Shown piece by piece: positions 24,060-35,393 of a DNA stretch of 61,091 nucleotides. Each line of letters starts with the position of its first letter. Position 1 is the stretch's first letter. Under the pieces are notes generated by a model that was not told the origin of the DNA, did not search any database, and worked only from the letters and a program-made list of their open reading frames with translations. This stretch comes from JAGHAJ01 sp964559865 [NCBI: uncultured Synergistota bacterium] (lineage in GTDB: Bacteria; Synergistota; JAGHAJ01), in assembly GCA_964559865.1 (NCBI GenBank), contig CAZLJD010000032.1, positions 1-61,091 on the forward strand. Direction: 5' to 3'. The translations under genes and the position numbers were made by a program.

Positions 24060-25967
24060 TTGAACAATAGGTTACTTAAGAATTTGGGTATATATTTGAT
24101 GTTAATAATAATTGTGATATCGCTTGTCAGTAGTTTCTTCTCTCCGCCTAATAGGGGTATAGTGGAGAAGAAGATGATTTACAGCGATTTTATCTATGCC
24201 GTGGATAATGGGAAGGTTAAAAGTGTGGTTATACAGGGAAATGTAGTTCACGGAGTTATGAAGGATGGGACATATTTTGTGGTGAATGTTTTAAATGATC
24301 CCATGCTGGTGAAGAAACTTGTATCAAAAGGTGTAAGGATAGATGTTAAGCTCCCAGAGAAACCATCTTGGTGGGGACAATTCTTTTCTTCGTTATTCCC
24401 TACATTGCTTCTTATAGGAGCGTGGATATTTATTCTTTACCAGATGCAAGGTGGTGGAAGCAAAGTTATGAACTTTGGAAGAAGCAGGGCAAAGCTGTTT
24501 CTTGATAATAGACCAAAGGTGACATTTGCTGATGTAGCAGGAGTTGAAGAGGCAAAAGAGGAGCTTCAAGAAATTATAGGTTACCTTAAGAACCCAAAGA
24601 AATTCCAGAAGTTTGGTGCAAAAGTACCAAAGGGTATTTTATTACTCGGTGCGCCTGGTACAGGTAAGACCCTCTTGGCAAGAGCCGTTGCAGGAGAAGC
24701 AGACGTCCCATTTTTTAGCGCAAGTGGGTCAGATTTTGTAGAGATGTTCGTAGGCGTTGGTGCTTCCAGGGTAAGGGATCTCTTCGAGCAGGCAAGAAGG
24801 CACGCACCGTGCATAGTGTTTATAGATGAGATAGATGCTGTTGGGAGACAGAGAGGAGCAGGTCTTGGAGGCGGACATGACGAGAGGGAACAAACGCTTA
24901 ACCAACTGTTGGTGGAAATGGATGGTTTTGATGCTAATACTGGCATAATAGTGATGGCGGCAACTAACAGGCCGGATGTTTTGGATCCGGCACTTCTGAG
25001 ACCGGGAAGGTTCGATAGGAGGATAGTTGTGGATAAGCCCGACCTTCGTGGGAGAGAGGCTATTCTCAAGGTACATCTGCGAGATAAGAAGCTGGCTGAA
25101 GATGTAGATATTAAGGTAATAGCAAGGAGGACACCGGGCTTTGTTGGGGCAGATTTGGCAAATATGGTGAACGAGGCTGCTATTCTGGCTGTAAGACGTG
25201 GAAAGCAGGAGATAACGCTGGCTGAGTTTGAGGAAGCAATAGACAGAATAATAGCAGGGCCGGAGAGAAAGAGCAGACTCATAAGTCCAAAAGAAAGAAA
25301 GGTTATAGCCTACCACGAGTCAGGTCATGCACTTGTAGCAAGGTATGTGCCAAATGCAGATCCTGTGCATAAGATATCGATCATTCCACGAGGGTACGCT
25401 GCATTGGGATACACACTTCAGCTACCTACGGAAGACAGATATATAGTTAGTAAGAGTGAGCTTATGGACAAAATAACAGTTCTGCTGGGAGGAAGGGTGT
25501 CAGAGGAAATTGTGTTTGGAGATATTACAACAGGTGCGCAAAACGATCTTGAAAGGGCTACGAGCATGGCAAGGGAAATGGTGTGTGAATACGGTATGAG
25601 TGATAGGTTAGGTCCTGTCACTCTTGGAAGAAAGCATCACCAGGTATTTTTGGGTAGGGACATAGTGGAGGACAAAAACTACAGCGAAGAGGTTGCTTAT
25701 GCTATAGATCAAGAGGTTAAGGAGATAGTGGAAGTGTGTTATGGACGTGCAAAGGATATAATTCTTAAGCATAGAGAACAGCTTGAAAGTATAGCAACAG
25801 AACTCATGAAAGAAGAAGTATTGGAAGGTAGTAAGCTCAGAGAGTTGTTAGGGATAGAGGAGGAGGTAGAACAAGAGAGTCCGGGTAGCAAAGAGGCTCA
25901 GGAGGAAGAAGCAGCAATGAAGGGAAAGATTATCACGCCTGTAAAGAAACCTCTAATGGGGACATAG
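24060..25967 (+). CDS. ftsH: ATP-dependent zinc metalloprotease FtsH
   Basis: Membrane-bound AAA protease for quality control of membrane proteins and regulators (in enterics including LpxC). Two N-terminal membrane helices (~8-27 and ~105-125) flank a small periplasmic domain. The AAA domain has [13 protein letters not shown] (Walker A), [11 protein letters not shown] (Walker B) and the second region of homology [21 protein letters not shown]. The zinc motif HESGHA follows at about residue 420. Length 635 is standard. TTG 24060 has AGGAGA 9 bases upstream. A consensus promoter lies 178 bases upstream. Confidence 0.96.
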   Translation: MNNRLLKNLGIYLMLIIIVISLVSSFFSPPNRGIVEKKMIYSDFIYAVDNGKVKSVVIQGNVVHGVMKDGTYFVVNVLNDPMLVKKLVSKGVRIDVKLPEKPSWWGQFFSSLFPTLLLIGAWIFILYQMQGGGSKVMNFGRSRAKLFLDNRPKVTFADVAGVEEAKEELQEIIGYLKNPKKFQKFGAKVPKGILLLGAPGTGKTLLARAVAGEADVPFFSASGSDFVEMFVGVGASRVRDLFEQARRHAPCIVFIDEIDAVGRQRGAGLGGGHDEREQTLNQLLVEMDGFDANTGIIVMAATNRPDVLDPALLRPGRFDRRIVVDKPDLRGREAILKVHLRDKKLAEDVDIKVIARRTPGFVGADLANMVNEAAILAVRRGKQEITLAEFEEAIDRIIAGPERKSRLISPKERKVIAYHESGHALVARYVPNADPVHKISIIPRGYAALGYTLQLPTEDRYIVSKSELMDKITVLLGGRVSEEIVFGDITTGAQNDLERATSMAREMVCEYGMSDRLGPVTLGRKHHQVFLGRDIVEDKNYSEEVAYAIDQEVKEIVEVCYGRAKDIILKHREQLESIATELMKEEVLEGSKLRELLGIEEEVEQESPGSKEAQEEEAAMKGKIITPVKKPLMGT

Positions 25968-25981
25968 GGGGGGCGGTAGTA

Positions 25982-26383
25982 GTGGAGAACCTTGAATTGA
26001 GTGTTGGGATGACAGGAACTGCGCAGATGCAGGTTACCGAGGATTACCTTGCCACGAAGTTTGTAACGGGTAGTGTGCGTTCATTGGGTACCCCAATGTT
26101 AATAAACCTTATGAGTGTAGCGGCATATAATGCAGTTAAAGATTACCTGCCAGAGGGTTATATAACCGTCTCCACTATGGTCAATGTAAGACATTTGGCA
26201 GCTACGCCGTTAGGAATGATGGTTACAGCTAAGGCTGAGCTTATTTCGGTGGAAGGGCTAAAGCTTGTATTTAAAGTAGAAGCATATGATGAGGTGGAAA
26301 AGGTAGGAGAGGGCATCGTTGAAAGATTTGTAGTCAATGTGGATAGGTTTAATAGGAAGATAGAAGAGAGAAAAAGGATATAG
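25982..26383 (+). CDS. Hotdog-fold thioesterase, fluoroacetyl-CoA thioesterase-like
   Basis: 133-residue single hotdog protein of the FlK-like thioesterase family. The family pattern is visible: [34 protein letters not shown] (active-site helix) and [18 protein letters not shown] with the conserved His. GTG 25982 follows a GGGGGGCGG tract. It lies 14 bases after ftsH and 1 base before uvrB. Real substrates of these housekeeping homologues are unknown; fluoroacetate is not implied. Confidence 0.82.
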   Translation: MENLELSVGMTGTAQMQVTEDYLATKFVTGSVRSLGTPMLINLMSVAAYNAVKDYLPEGYITVSTMVNVRHLAATPLGMMVTAKAELISVEGLKLVFKVEAYDEVEKVGEGIVERFVVNVDRFNRKIEERKRI

Positions 26384-26384
26384 A

Positions 26385-28352
26385 ATGAGCTCCTTCAGGC
26401 TTGTTTCTCCCTATGGACTTCAGGGAGATCAAGAGCAGGCTGTTGAAAAGTTAATAGATGGACTTGAAAAGGGATACCGATTTCAAACTCTTTTAGGTGT
26501 GACAGGTTCCGGAAAGACCTTTACCATGGCAAATGTAATAGCAAGAATCAACAGGCCTGCGTTGGTAATATCACACAACAAGATTCTTGCTGCACAGCTT
26601 TACAGTGAGTTTAGAGGTTTTTTCCCTTCCAATGCAGTCAGGTACTTCATAAGTTATTACGATTATTACCAACCAGAAGCGTACATACCTTCTTCTGATA
26701 TATACATAGAAAAAGATTCTTCTATAAACGATGAAATAAACAGACTAAGGCTTGCTGCCACCAAAGCTCTCTTGGAGAGAAGAGATGTAATAGTAGTAGC
26801 AAGTGTATCTTGCATATATGGTATAGGTTCGAGGAGGAGCTACGAGAAAGTTGTATTTTGTCTCAATGTTGGTGACACATTAAATAGAAGGGAACTTCTG
26901 ATTAAATTAGTTGACCTGTATTACGAAAGAAACGATGTAACATTAGAACCTGGAAACTTTAGAGTAAAGGGCGATGTTATAGACATATTCCCCCCTTATG
27001 AAGAAAACTTGACGCGCATAGAGATGTTTGGTGATGAGATAGAAAGAATATATACGGTTGACCCTCTAACTGGAAGGCACTTAGAGGAGAAGAACAGAGT
27101 TTGTATTTATCCTGCAAAGCATTTTGTAACCGATAGGGATGTAATAAAGAAGGCAGTAAAACAAATAGAAATAGAGTTGGAGGAGAGGTTGGAGTACTTT
27201 CGGTCAAACAATAAGTTCTTAGAAGCAGAGAGGCTTGAAACGAGAACCAGAAGAGACATGGAGATGCTGTTGGAAATAGGGTATTGTGCAGGGATAGAGA
27301 ACTATTCAAGGTATTTGAGTGGAAGAGAGCCTGGAGAACCTCCCGGAACCTTACTTGACTTCTTTCCTGAAGATTTCATTGTATTTATCGATGAGTCACA
27401 TATAACTATTCCACAGCTAAACGGTATGTATAGGGGGGATAGGTCAAGGAAACAGACGCTCGTTGACTACGGATTCAGGTTGCCATCTGCACTGGATAAT
27501 AGACCTTTAACATTTGAGGAATTCTTGGAATTTACTGGGCAGATAATATTTGTCTCGGCTACTCCCGGGGATTATGAATTAAAGGTAAGCTCTCAGGTCG
27601 TTGAGCAACTTATAAGGCCAACAGGGGTAGTAGACCCGGAGATAGAGATTCGCCCTGCAAGGAGTCAGGTAGATGATCTCCTTGGAGAGATAAGAGAATC
27701 CATAGATAGAGGGGAAAGAGTCCTTGTAACTACACTTACGAAGAAACTTGCAGAAAATCTTGCCGAGTACTTTGCAGAGCTTGGGATAAAGGTAAGATAT
27801 ATGCACTCAGAGATAGATGCGTTAGAAAGGGCAGCTATACTTAAATCCCTCCGGATGGGTGAGTTCGATGTCCTCGTAGGTATAAACCTCCTAAGGGAGG
27901 GTTTAGACCTTCCTGAGGTGGGCTTGGTCGCTATATTGGATGCAGATAAAACGGGTTTCCTTAGGAGTGCTCGATCTCTCATACAGACAATGGGCAGAGC
28001 AGCAAGAAATGTCAGAGGAAAGGTGATCTTATATGCAGATGAGATTACTCCGGCTATAAGAGAAGCGAAGAGAGAAACAGATAGGAGAAGAAAAATACAG
28101 TTGGAATATAATAGAAAACACAATATAAAGCCAAGGAGTATAGTGAAACCTATAAAAGACTTGATACCTGAAGTAAGTATGCGAGAAGACATGGAGGAAG
28201 ATAAGGAACTTACCGAACTCTCATTGAAAGAGTTGGAAAAACTTATGTGGAAAGCTGTAGACAATCTTGACTTTGAAAGGGCAGCGTTTATAAGGGATGA
28301 GATAAAGAAGAAGTATGGACAAAATAGTAGTAAAAGGAGCAAGAGAGCATAA
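26385..28352 (+). CDS. uvrB: Excinuclease ABC subunit B
   Basis: Damage-verifying helicase-like subunit of nucleotide excision repair. Walker A is [14 protein letters not shown]; the beta-hairpin region is [26 protein letters not shown] is the DEAD-like box; and [19 protein letters not shown] is motif VI. The C-terminal UvrC-binding coiled coil ([24 protein letters not shown]) is complete. Length 655 is standard. It overlaps uvrA by 38 bases. Confidence 0.96.
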   Translation: MSSFRLVSPYGLQGDQEQAVEKLIDGLEKGYRFQTLLGVTGSGKTFTMANVIARINRPALVISHNKILAAQLYSEFRGFFPSNAVRYFISYYDYYQPEAYIPSSDIYIEKDSSINDEINRLRLAATKALLERRDVIVVASVSCIYGIGSRRSYEKVVFCLNVGDTLNRRELLIKLVDLYYERNDVTLEPGNFRVKGDVIDIFPPYEENLTRIEMFGDEIERIYTVDPLTGRHLEEKNRVCIYPAKHFVTDRDVIKKAVKQIEIELEERLEYFRSNNKFLEAERLETRTRRDMEMLLEIGYCAGIENYSRYLSGREPGEPPGTLLDFFPEDFIVFIDESHITIPQLNGMYRGDRSRKQTLVDYGFRLPSALDNRPLTFEEFLEFTGQIIFVSATPGDYELKVSSQVVEQLIRPTGVVDPEIEIRPARSQVDDLLGEIRESIDRGERVLVTTLTKKLAENLAEYFAELGIKVRYMHSEIDALERAAILKSLRMGEFDVLVGINLLREGLDLPEVGLVAILDADKTGFLRSARSLIQTMGRAARNVRGKVILYADEITPAIREAKRETDRRRKIQLEYNRKHNIKPRSIVKPIKDLIPEVSMREDMEEDKELTELSLKELEKLMWKAVDNLDFERAAFIRDEIKKKYGQNSSKRSKRA

Positions 28353-31146
28353 TTTAAAAAATATAGATGTGGAAATCCCAAAGAACAAGCTTGTTGTAAT
28401 AACGGGCATCTCGGGATCGGGAAAGTCCTCCCTTGCCTTCGATACCTTGTATGCAGAGGGACAGCGTAGATATATAGAATCCCTTTCTGCCTATGCAAGG
28501 CAATTCCTTGGGAAGATCAAAAAGCCAGATGTGGACTATATAGAGGGATTATCACCTTCTATATCCATAGATCAACGAGGAGTGAGCCACAACCCCCGTT
28601 CCACTGTGGGTACTGTAACAGAGATATATGATTACATGAGGCTTTTGTTTGCGAGGATTGGTGTACCTCACTGTCCGAAGTGTGGAAGAAAGATAGAGCG
28701 CCAAACCGTAGACCAGATGGTAGATAGGATAAAACGGTACCCAGATGGATCAAAGATTCAGATACTTGCACCTGTAGTCAAGGGGAAAAAAGGAGAGTTT
28801 AAGAACCTATTTGCTAAAATAAGGAGGGAAGGGTTTGTCAGGGTAAGGGTTGATGGTGTTACCATGTGGGTAGAGGAAGAGATACCACTGGATAGAAACA
28901 AGAGACATAATATAGAAGTTGTGGTTGATAGAGTAGTGTTAAAGGAGGATGTCCTTGTCAGGCTTGCAGATTCATTGGAAGTAGCACTAAAGCTTGCAGA
29001 AGGTACGGTATTGGTGCTCGTTGATGAAGAGGAACTGATGTTTAGTGAAAGGTTTGCGTGTCCTGTATGCGGAATAAGCTTACCGAAGATAGAGCCAAGG
29101 CTATTTTCTTTCAATAGCCCTTACGGTGCTTGCCCGGTATGTGATGGGATAGGTTTTAAGATGGAGTTTGACCCAGAGTTGATGATAGATGAGGATCTCA
29201 GTATAAGCAAAGGGGCAATCTTGCCATGGAGAGGGAGAAGAACAGAAAGATTCTATATGCAGAGGCTTGCTTCTGTGGCAAGGCATTATGGTTTCAGTCT
29301 TGATACGCCGTTTAAGGAGTTACCGAAGGATGTAAAAAAGATTCTACTGTACGGCAGTCACAACGGAGAGATAGAGTTCGTGTATGATACAAAACATGGG
29401 TTTTGGGAGCACACAGGAGGTTTTGAGGGTATTATACCGTATCTGATGCGGAGATACGAAGAAGCAGAATCAGATGAATATAGAGAGAGTCTGCATAGCT
29501 ATATGAGGTTAACCCCATGTCCAGCTTGTGGTGGGAAGAGGCTTAGGCCAGAAGCTCTTGCTGTTACTATAATGGGCAAGAGTATAGCGGACTTTTCAGA
29601 CATGTCTATAGATAAACTCCGCGATTTTATGGAGGATCTCTCTGTTTCGGAAAAGGAGTATATGGTGGTGGGAGAAGTACTAAAAGAGATAAAGCAGAGG
29701 CTTAGCTTCTTAGCAGAAATAGGGGTTGGCTATCTTACACTTTCCAGGCTTGCAGCCACCCTTTCAGGGGGTGAGAGCCAGAGGATAAGATTAGCTACGC
29801 AGATAGGTTCGAAATTGTCTGGTGTACTCTATGTGCTTGATGAACCTACTGTTGGGCTACACCCTCGAGATACCGACAAGCTGATTGGAATACTGAAAGA
29901 GTTGAGGAGCATGGGTAATACAGTGGTAGTTGTTGAACACGATGAAAACACAATTCGTCATGCAGACTACTTGATAGAGATGGGCCCGGGAGCAGGTGAA
30001 CATGGCGGTGAAGTGGTAGCAACGGGCGAGGTAAATGATATTCTAAAAGTAGATCGTTCTCCAACAGCTCTTTATCTCTCAGGAAAACTAAAAATAGATG
30101 TCCCACATCAGAGGAGAAAAGGGATCCATTTCTTAAAGATAAGAGGTGCCTCTCAGTTTAACTTGAAGAATATAGATGTAGACATTCCTCTTGAGACATT
30201 TGTTTGTCTGACAGGGGTCTCTGGTTCAGGAAAGAGCACACTACTTTACGAAATCATATATAAAGGGATAAAGCATAAACTTAGGCAGTCGAGGGAGAAA
30301 CCGGGAAAGTTTAAGGATATACTTGGATGGGAACAGATAAAGAGAGTTGTAGTTATAGACCAATCTCCGATAGGTAGGACTCCAAGGTCGAACCCCGCGA
30401 CCTACACAGGTGCATTCACTCCTATAAGGGAACTGTTTGCCTCCCTCCCTGAATCAAAAGTTAGGGGATATAAGGTTGGAAGATTTAGCTTTAATGTACC
30501 TGGTGGGAGGTGCTCTGCTTGCAAGGGAGAAGGTATGATAAGGGTTCAAATGCAATTCTTACCGGATGTCTATATCCCCTGTGATGTGTGTGGCGGGAAG
30601 AGATACAACGCTGCCACACTTGAAGTAAAGTACAAAGGCAAGAGCATAGCAGATGTGTTAGATATGTCTGTGGAAGAAGCACTTGAGTTCTTTCACAATT
30701 ACCCGTCAATAAGGAGGAAGTTACAGCTGTTAGCGGATGTTGGGCTTGATTATATAAAGCTGGGGCAATCGGCTACTACTTTATCTGGTGGTGAAGCACA
30801 GAGGGTAAAGCTTGCTACAGAACTCTCTAAAACATCTACGAAGGGTACACTTTACTTGTTAGATGAACCTACAACTGGCTTACACATGTCGGAAGTAAAC
30901 AAGCTGATATCTGTCTTGCAGAGGTTGGTTGAGATGGGGAATACAGTAATAGTAATAGAGCACAATTTAGATGTTATAAAGGTTGCAGATTTTGTGATAG
31001 ACCTTGGTCCTGAAGGAGGAGAGGAGGGTGGATATGTAGTAGCAACGGGCACCCCAGAAGAAGTGGCAAGTACACGCTCTTCCTATACGGGGAGGTACCT
31101 GTCAACCAAGCTTTATCATTTTCAAAGGGGAGAGGCAGATAGTTGA
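28315..31146 (+). CDS. uvrA: Excinuclease ABC subunit A
   Basis: Damage-recognition ATPase of nucleotide excision repair, with two ABC modules. Walker A motifs are [19 protein letters not shown] (near residue 31) and [10 protein letters not shown] (near 640). Signature motifs are [14 protein letters not shown] and [14 protein letters not shown]. Zinc-binding pairs CPKC, CPVC, CPAC and CSAC/CDVC are present. SIDQ and [18 protein letters not shown] are further hallmarks. Length 943 is typical. Its start lies inside the end of uvrB, giving tight coupling. Confidence 0.97.
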   Translation: MDKIVVKGAREHNLKNIDVEIPKNKLVVITGISGSGKSSLAFDTLYAEGQRRYIESLSAYARQFLGKIKKPDVDYIEGLSPSISIDQRGVSHNPRSTVGTVTEIYDYMRLLFARIGVPHCPKCGRKIERQTVDQMVDRIKRYPDGSKIQILAPVVKGKKGEFKNLFAKIRREGFVRVRVDGVTMWVEEEIPLDRNKRHNIEVVVDRVVLKEDVLVRLADSLEVALKLAEGTVLVLVDEEELMFSERFACPVCGISLPKIEPRLFSFNSPYGACPVCDGIGFKMEFDPELMIDEDLSISKGAILPWRGRRTERFYMQRLASVARHYGFSLDTPFKELPKDVKKILLYGSHNGEIEFVYDTKHGFWEHTGGFEGIIPYLMRRYEEAESDEYRESLHSYMRLTPCPACGGKRLRPEALAVTIMGKSIADFSDMSIDKLRDFMEDLSVSEKEYMVVGEVLKEIKQRLSFLAEIGVGYLTLSRLAATLSGGESQRIRLATQIGSKLSGVLYVLDEPTVGLHPRDTDKLIGILKELRSMGNTVVVVEHDENTIRHADYLIEMGPGAGEHGGEVVATGEVNDILKVDRSPTALYLSGKLKIDVPHQRRKGIHFLKIRGASQFNLKNIDVDIPLETFVCLTGVSGSGKSTLLYEIIYKGIKHKLRQSREKPGKFKDILGWEQIKRVVVIDQSPIGRTPRSNPATYTGAFTPIRELFASLPESKVRGYKVGRFSFNVPGGRCSACKGEGMIRVQMQFLPDVYIPCDVCGGKRYNAATLEVKYKGKSIADVLDMSVEEALEFFHNYPSIRRKLQLLADVGLDYIKLGQSATTLSGGEAQRVKLATELSKTSTKGTLYLLDEPTTGLHMSEVNKLISVLQRLVEMGNTVIVIEHNLDVIKVADFVIDLGPEGGEEGGYVVATGTPEEVASTRSSYTGRYLSTKLYHFQRGEADS

Positions 31147-32126
31147 AAGTAGAACGAGAAAATGTCAGGAAGGTCGGTATAGTTACGCTCAGCAACCTTG
31201 GAGATAATATCCTTTTGACACCTGCTATCTGGAATCTTGGAATGTACTTTGACAAAGCGGAATTTTATGTTTTCACACCCTTGGATTCGGGAGAAATCTT
31301 CTCTTTTTTGCCGCGACTTAGGGAAGTCGTTCCTTACAATAGGGAAAAAGATGGAAGGTGTTCACTCATTAAAGCTCTTAGAAGGAGGAAGCTCGATCTT
31401 GTAGTAGATTTTAGGTGTACAATAGTACCATGGTTCTCTGGTGCGCGTTATAAACCCGTGTTCATTTTCAAGGAGTTCTTTCTGTCGAAAGATAACATTC
31501 ATGAAGCAGACAGGAATGTCATCATGTTGAGAGATGTCCTTGGTATACCTGTAAAAAACCATGGGTTGATCTTTCCGGTGAAAGATGAAGATAGAGTATG
31601 GATTAAAGATATATTTGACAAAAACTCTATATCCGATGAGAAAAAAATCGTTTTGGCAATAGGTGCAAATTGGGACAAAAAGAGGTGGCCGATAGAGAAG
31701 TTTGCAATGCTTGCAGATCTATTGTCCCAAACAGATAAATGCTGGTTTTTCCTGGTTGGAAATAGGAGAGATGAGGAGAAACTTGCAAGTAGGTTTATGG
31801 AGCTCACAAACGCCAATGTCATCAACTTGATTAGAAAGACATCTCTGGGAAGGTTAGCTGCCCTTCTGGAGGTCGCAGATCTTTTAGTCAGCAATGATAC
31901 CGGTATTTTGCATCTCGCTTCTGCTGTACACACACCAACCGTGGGAATATTTGGACCCGGGGGGTGGAAGAGATATGGGCCTTACAGTAACAAGCATGCC
32001 GTAGTTCACTTGGATCTTCCTTGTATCCCGTGTAATAAGAATTACTGCAAATATGGTGATTTTAGATGTATAAGGGATATACCTGTGGAAATGGTGGAGA
32101 GGGCCTGTTATGAAATATGGAATTGA
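31143..32126 (+). CDS. Glycosyltransferase family 9 (heptosyltransferase-like)
   Basis: ADP-heptose:LPS heptosyltransferase family. [19 protein letters not shown] is the N-terminal acceptor domain start, and [23 protein letters not shown] is the nucleotide-sugar-binding signature. [17 protein letters not shown] near the end is the Cys cluster seen in many GT9 proteins. Length 327 is normal. It starts with TTG in a TTGA overlap with uvrA and itself overlaps the next gene by 17 bases. It probably adds a core sugar to LPS at the cytoplasmic face; the sugar is not certain. Confidence 0.87.
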   Translation: MKVERENVRKVGIVTLSNLGDNILLTPAIWNLGMYFDKAEFYVFTPLDSGEIFSFLPRLREVVPYNREKDGRCSLIKALRRRKLDLVVDFRCTIVPWFSGARYKPVFIFKEFFLSKDNIHEADRNVIMLRDVLGIPVKNHGLIFPVKDEDRVWIKDIFDKNSISDEKKIVLAIGANWDKKRWPIEKFAMLADLLSQTDKCWFFLVGNRRDEEKLASRFMELTNANVINLIRKTSLGRLAALLEVADLLVSNDTGILHLASAVHTPTVGIFGPGGWKRYGPYSNKHAVVHLDLPCIPCNKNYCKYGDFRCIRDIPVEMVERACYEIWN

Positions 32127-33114
32127 TTATCTAAAGCTGAAACTTCATGAAAGGCAAAGAAGGAGGAAGCTTATACTGGCTGCTTTAATAGCAATACTGC
32201 TACTTTCCTTGCTGATAAATGTGAAGATAGGCAGTGTGCCTATTCCTTTCAACGATATATTCAACATGCACACAAGGATGGGAGAGATATTTTGGTTCAT
32301 AAGATTACCGAGACTTGTTCTTGCAGTTGTGGTAGGAGCTGCATTGTCTGTTTCTGGGGCAGTGATGCAAGGGCTTTTTAGGAATCCAATGGCAGGACCG
32401 TACCTTCTGGGAATATCTGCAGGGGCTGGAGTTGGTGGTGCAATAGGGTTTTTGATGGGTGGGTTGTATTCTGTTAACGTAATGGCTTTTGTAGGGGCAA
32501 TATTACCGACGTACATATCGTACAGGTTGTCAAAGACACGCTATGGGGCAAATATCCTGATATTGGTGCTTGCGGGTATAGCCATAAGTGCTCTGCTCTC
32601 GTCTCTCATCACACTTTTGCTGTTCTTTGCTGGAAATCAACTGCATAACATATTCTTTTGGCTTATGGGTAGCTTGAGCAATGCTGAATGGAACGTACTC
32701 TTGTTGTGTGCTATTCCTGTGGTTGCATCCTTGATAGCAATTATAAGACTTTCTCCTGAACTCAATGCTCTGGCACTTGGAGAGGAGACAGCCTCTTCTA
32801 TAGGTATAGATACAGAACATTACAAGAAACTATTTCTGTTGCTTTCGTCTTTGTTGACATCTTCCTCTGTTGCAACATCTGGAATAATAGGGTTTGTGGG
32901 CTTGGTAATACCACATATATGTAAGCTCTTGTTTGGCTATGATAGCAGAATCGTTATACCTACCTCTGCCTTAATTGGGAGCACATTTATGCTGTGGTCA
33001 GATGCTCTCTCAAGGAGTGTGATATCGCCTGCGGAGATCCCTATAGGAATTGTTACTTCTCTGGTGGGTGCTCCATTCTTTATGTATCTCTTGCTGAGGA
33101 AGAAGGATAGGTAA
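32110..33114 (+). CDS. FecCD/BtuC-family ABC transporter permease
   Basis: Permease of the iron-siderophore/cobalamin/heme importer family, with about ten hydrophobic helices. The diagnostic sequence is GAALSVSGAVMQGLFRNPMAGPYLLGISAGAG, and GFVGLVIPHICKLLFGYDSR is the cytoplasmic coupling region. Length 334 is standard. No binding protein or ATPase gene is adjacent: the upstream neighbour is a glycosyltransferase and the downstream one is a convergent MFS gene overlapping by 35 bases. The ligand cannot be assigned. Confidence 0.9.
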   Translation: MKYGIDYLKLKLHERQRRRKLILAALIAILLLSLLINVKIGSVPIPFNDIFNMHTRMGEIFWFIRLPRLVLAVVVGAALSVSGAVMQGLFRNPMAGPYLLGISAGAGVGGAIGFLMGGLYSVNVMAFVGAILPTYISYRLSKTRYGANILILVLAGIAISALLSSLITLLLFFAGNQLHNIFFWLMGSLSNAEWNVLLLCAIPVVASLIAIIRLSPELNALALGEETASSIGIDTEHYKKLFLLLSSLLTSSSVATSGIIGFVGLVIPHICKLLFGYDSRIVIPTSALIGSTFMLWSDALSRSVISPAEIPIGIVTSLVGAPFFMYLLLRKKDR

Positions 33115-34231
33115 CCTTTAACATAAACAGCATTGACAGGAATGTCATCAGAAGTATAGATAGTATCAAAGTGGTATATCCATATCTCAATTTTATCCAC
33201 ATTCCCACAAAAGGAGATGCAGCACTTATTGTGCCTACTATAGATTCATATAATCCGACAACTTTTGCTCTCTCGTAGGCAGATGACATGGAGGATAGCA
33301 TGAGGTTAGACGAGATCAAGCAGTACTGCTGAAAGACGAAAGAAATAGCAAATATCCAGATATTCCCTCCCGTTAGAATCCATACAAATAGAATAGATCC
33401 CCATGCCACAATACTTACTGAAAATACCTTCTTAGCATTGAGTTCGCCGATGAAGAATGCACCAGCTATGCTGCTGAGTGCTGCTGCAATATTTCCCATT
33501 GAAAATACGAAATTTATGTAACTATCAGATAAAGATCTAATTTCCTTGTAAAATAGAGTAGGAAATGGGCCATAAGGGATAGCATTTAATATCATTCCGA
33601 AAAATATACCTGAGACTATGAACCACAGGAGATTTCTAGTAAAGGGGAGGCGGAAGTTCCCTTTCTTTTTAGATGTCTTAAGTGTCTCTTCAAGGAAGAT
33701 GTGCCTCAAAATGCCTGCAATACCTACTACAATTGCTGTGATAATGAATAGATGGGGAATGTCTGTAAATTTCAGTAAGAATGCACCAGACAGTGTACCT
33801 AAAGCAAGTCCCGCAGATACAGAACCCTCGAGGAATGAGAAAGATTTTCCCTTACTTTCTGATGAGGAAGACTCGAATACAAGTGATATAAAAGACGGCA
33901 TTTGCATAGAAGATACCACTTCTGAAAGTGCTGCTAACAGGATAAATATGTAAGGGCTCTTTGTAAAGGCCATTAGAGCATACAGCGCCGCACCAGCATA
34001 GGTAGGTAGCACAATGAGGCCTTTCCTCCCAAATCTGTCTGAAAGGTAGCCGCCAACCACTTGTGCGCTTGTAAATCCTAACAACATAGATGCGTAAGCT
34101 ACTCCTACCAGCCAATCTGTAGCTCCCAGTTGCTTTAGATATATGGGTGTCAGATAGTACCATGTGAATATTACTGCGACATTCATAAATATAGTAATAG
34201 AGGTTATATGTATGTTTCTTCTCACCATCAA
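33080..34231 (-). CDS. Major facilitator superfamily transporter
   Basis: About twelve hydrophobic helices in 383 residues. The loop 2-3 motif GGYLSDRFGRKGLIVLP is the MFS signature. TTG 34231, ATG 34228 and GTG 34225 are alternative starts; there is no Shine-Dalgarno sequence before any of them, and the promoter suggests initiation about at the start codon. The substrate is unknown. Drug or sugar efflux are common roles in this group. Confidence 0.88.
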   Translation of the reverse strand: MMVRRNIHITSITIFMNVAVIFTWYYLTPIYLKQLGATDWLVGVAYASMLLGFTSAQVVGGYLSDRFGRKGLIVLPTYAGAALYALMAFTKSPYIFILLAALSEVVSSMQMPSFISLVFESSSSESKGKSFSFLEGSVSAGLALGTLSGAFLLKFTDIPHLFIITAIVVGIAGILRHIFLEETLKTSKKKGNFRLPFTRNLLWFIVSGIFFGMILNAIPYGPFPTLFYKEIRSLSDSYINFVFSMGNIAAALSSIAGAFFIGELNAKKVFSVSIVAWGSILFVWILTGGNIWIFAISFVFQQYCLISSNLMLSSMSSAYERAKVVGLYESIVGTISAASPFVGMWIKLRYGYTTLILSILLMTFLSMLFMLKVTYPSSSARDT

Positions 34232-34236
34232 GAGTA

Positions 34237-34265
34237 AGTATATAATAGAACATGTACTTTGTCAA
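34237..34265 (-). promoter_or_regulatory. MFS gene promoter, probably giving a leaderless mRNA
   Basis: On the minus strand: TTGACA (34265-34260), a 17-base spacer, then TATACT (34242-34237). Initiation would be near 34230, at the start codon itself. Confidence 0.65.
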
Positions 34266-34376
34266 AGTGTTTGGGTAGGATCCTATGGTTCTACTCCGCT
34301 TCTACTCCACTTAGGTTGTATTGGTTTTAATTTCAGGGCTATGATATTCTATGTTTTCTTAAGAAACAAGTGGTAG

Positions 34377-34382
34377 TATAAT
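34377..34382 (+). promoter_or_regulatory. -10 element upstream of the epimerase operon
   Basis: Perfect TATAAT at 34377-34382, about 30 bases before the epimerase ATG, with a weak T-rich -35. An AAGGAGG ribosome-binding site follows at about 34399. Confidence 0.5.
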
Positions 34383-34411
34383 AGTAATCAAAAGGGCTAA
34401 GGAGGTATAAG

Positions 34412-35392
34412 ATGAAGACCATCGTAGTTACAGGTGTAGCAGGTTTTATAGGGTGGAAAACCGCAGAAGTACTTCTTAAGGGTGGATATAGAGTTGTTGG
34501 GATAGATAATCTCAATGACTACTATGATGTTAGGCTGAAGAGATGGAGGCTTGATTCTTTGAAAAAATATGATAATTTCTTTTTTCATTACATGGATATA
34601 GAAGAATTATCTCCTATCCTAAGATTATTCGATGAAAATATGCCAATAGAAGGGGTGATCAACTTAGCTGCTCGAGCAGGTGTGAGGTATAGTATAGAAA
34701 ACCCATTTGTATATGTGAGGACAAACTCTTTGGGACATTTAAATATTCTTGAGGCATGTAGAAGATATGGCGTCAGAAAAGTTGTCCTTGCATCTACATC
34801 GAGCCTGTATGCGGGTCAGAAGACACCATTCAAGGAGGAGTTAGCAGTAAACGAACCTATATCTCCTTATGCTGCATCGAAAAAGAGTGCAGAGGTTATG
34901 AGTTACACCTACTTCTATCTGTACGGCATATCAACGGCTGTTCTTAGATATTTTACTGTATACGGGCCTGCTGGCAGGCCTGATATGAGCATATTTAGGT
35001 TTATAAAGTGGATAGATGAAGGCAAGAAAGTGAAGGTGTTTGGAGATGGAAGGCAGAGTAGAGATTTTACATACATTGAGGATATAGCAGAAGGTACGGT
35101 TAAAGCCCTTTCACTGCGGGGTTATAATATAATTAACTTAGGTAACAATAGTCCACGCATACTCATTGATGTCATAAAGATGATAGAAAGTGCGCTACGC
35201 AAAAAGGCAGATATAGAGTACCTGGATTTTCATAAGGCAGACCTTAGAGATACATGGGCAGACATACAAAGAGCAGGTAAACTACTAAACTGGAAACCTA
35301 AGACACCTATAGAAGAAGGCATAGGGCAGACTGTGGAGTGGTATAAGAGGAATAGAGAATGGTTAAAGAATATACAACTGGGAGTAGCCTGA
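34412..35392 (+). CDS. NAD-dependent nucleotide-sugar epimerase (UDP-glucuronate 4-epimerase-like)
   Basis: Extended short-chain dehydrogenase. TGVAGFIGWKTAEVL is the NAD-binding motif, IDNLNDYYDVRLKRWRL is characteristic of UDP-glucuronate/UDP-glucose 4-epimerases, and catalytic Ser-Tyr-Lys are in ASTSSLY and YAASKKSAE. FGDGRQSRDFTYIEDI is also typical. Length 326 is normal. It likely supplies a nucleotide sugar for surface polysaccharide. It is the first gene of a run with pheA 1 base downstream. The exact sugar is inferred from the NDYYD motif. Confidence 0.87.
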   Translation: MKTIVVTGVAGFIGWKTAEVLLKGGYRVVGIDNLNDYYDVRLKRWRLDSLKKYDNFFFHYMDIEELSPILRLFDENMPIEGVINLAARAGVRYSIENPFVYVRTNSLGHLNILEACRRYGVRKVVLASTSSLYAGQKTPFKEELAVNEPISPYAASKKSAEVMSYTYFYLYGISTAVLRYFTVYGPAGRPDMSIFRFIKWIDEGKKVKVFGDGRQSRDFTYIEDIAEGTVKALSLRGYNIINLGNNSPRILIDVIKMIESALRKKADIEYLDFHKADLRDTWADIQRAGKLLNWKPKTPIEEGIGQTVEWYKRNREWLKNIQLGVA

Positions 35393-35393
35393 A

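Noticed and set aside
24581-25316. Long minus-strand frames opposite ftsH
   Set aside because: Shadow of the conserved AAA domain; no independent start signal or motif.
27665-28498. 277-codon minus-strand frame across uvrB/uvrA
   Set aside because: Both plus-strand genes are certain; the frame spans their overlap with no motif of its own.
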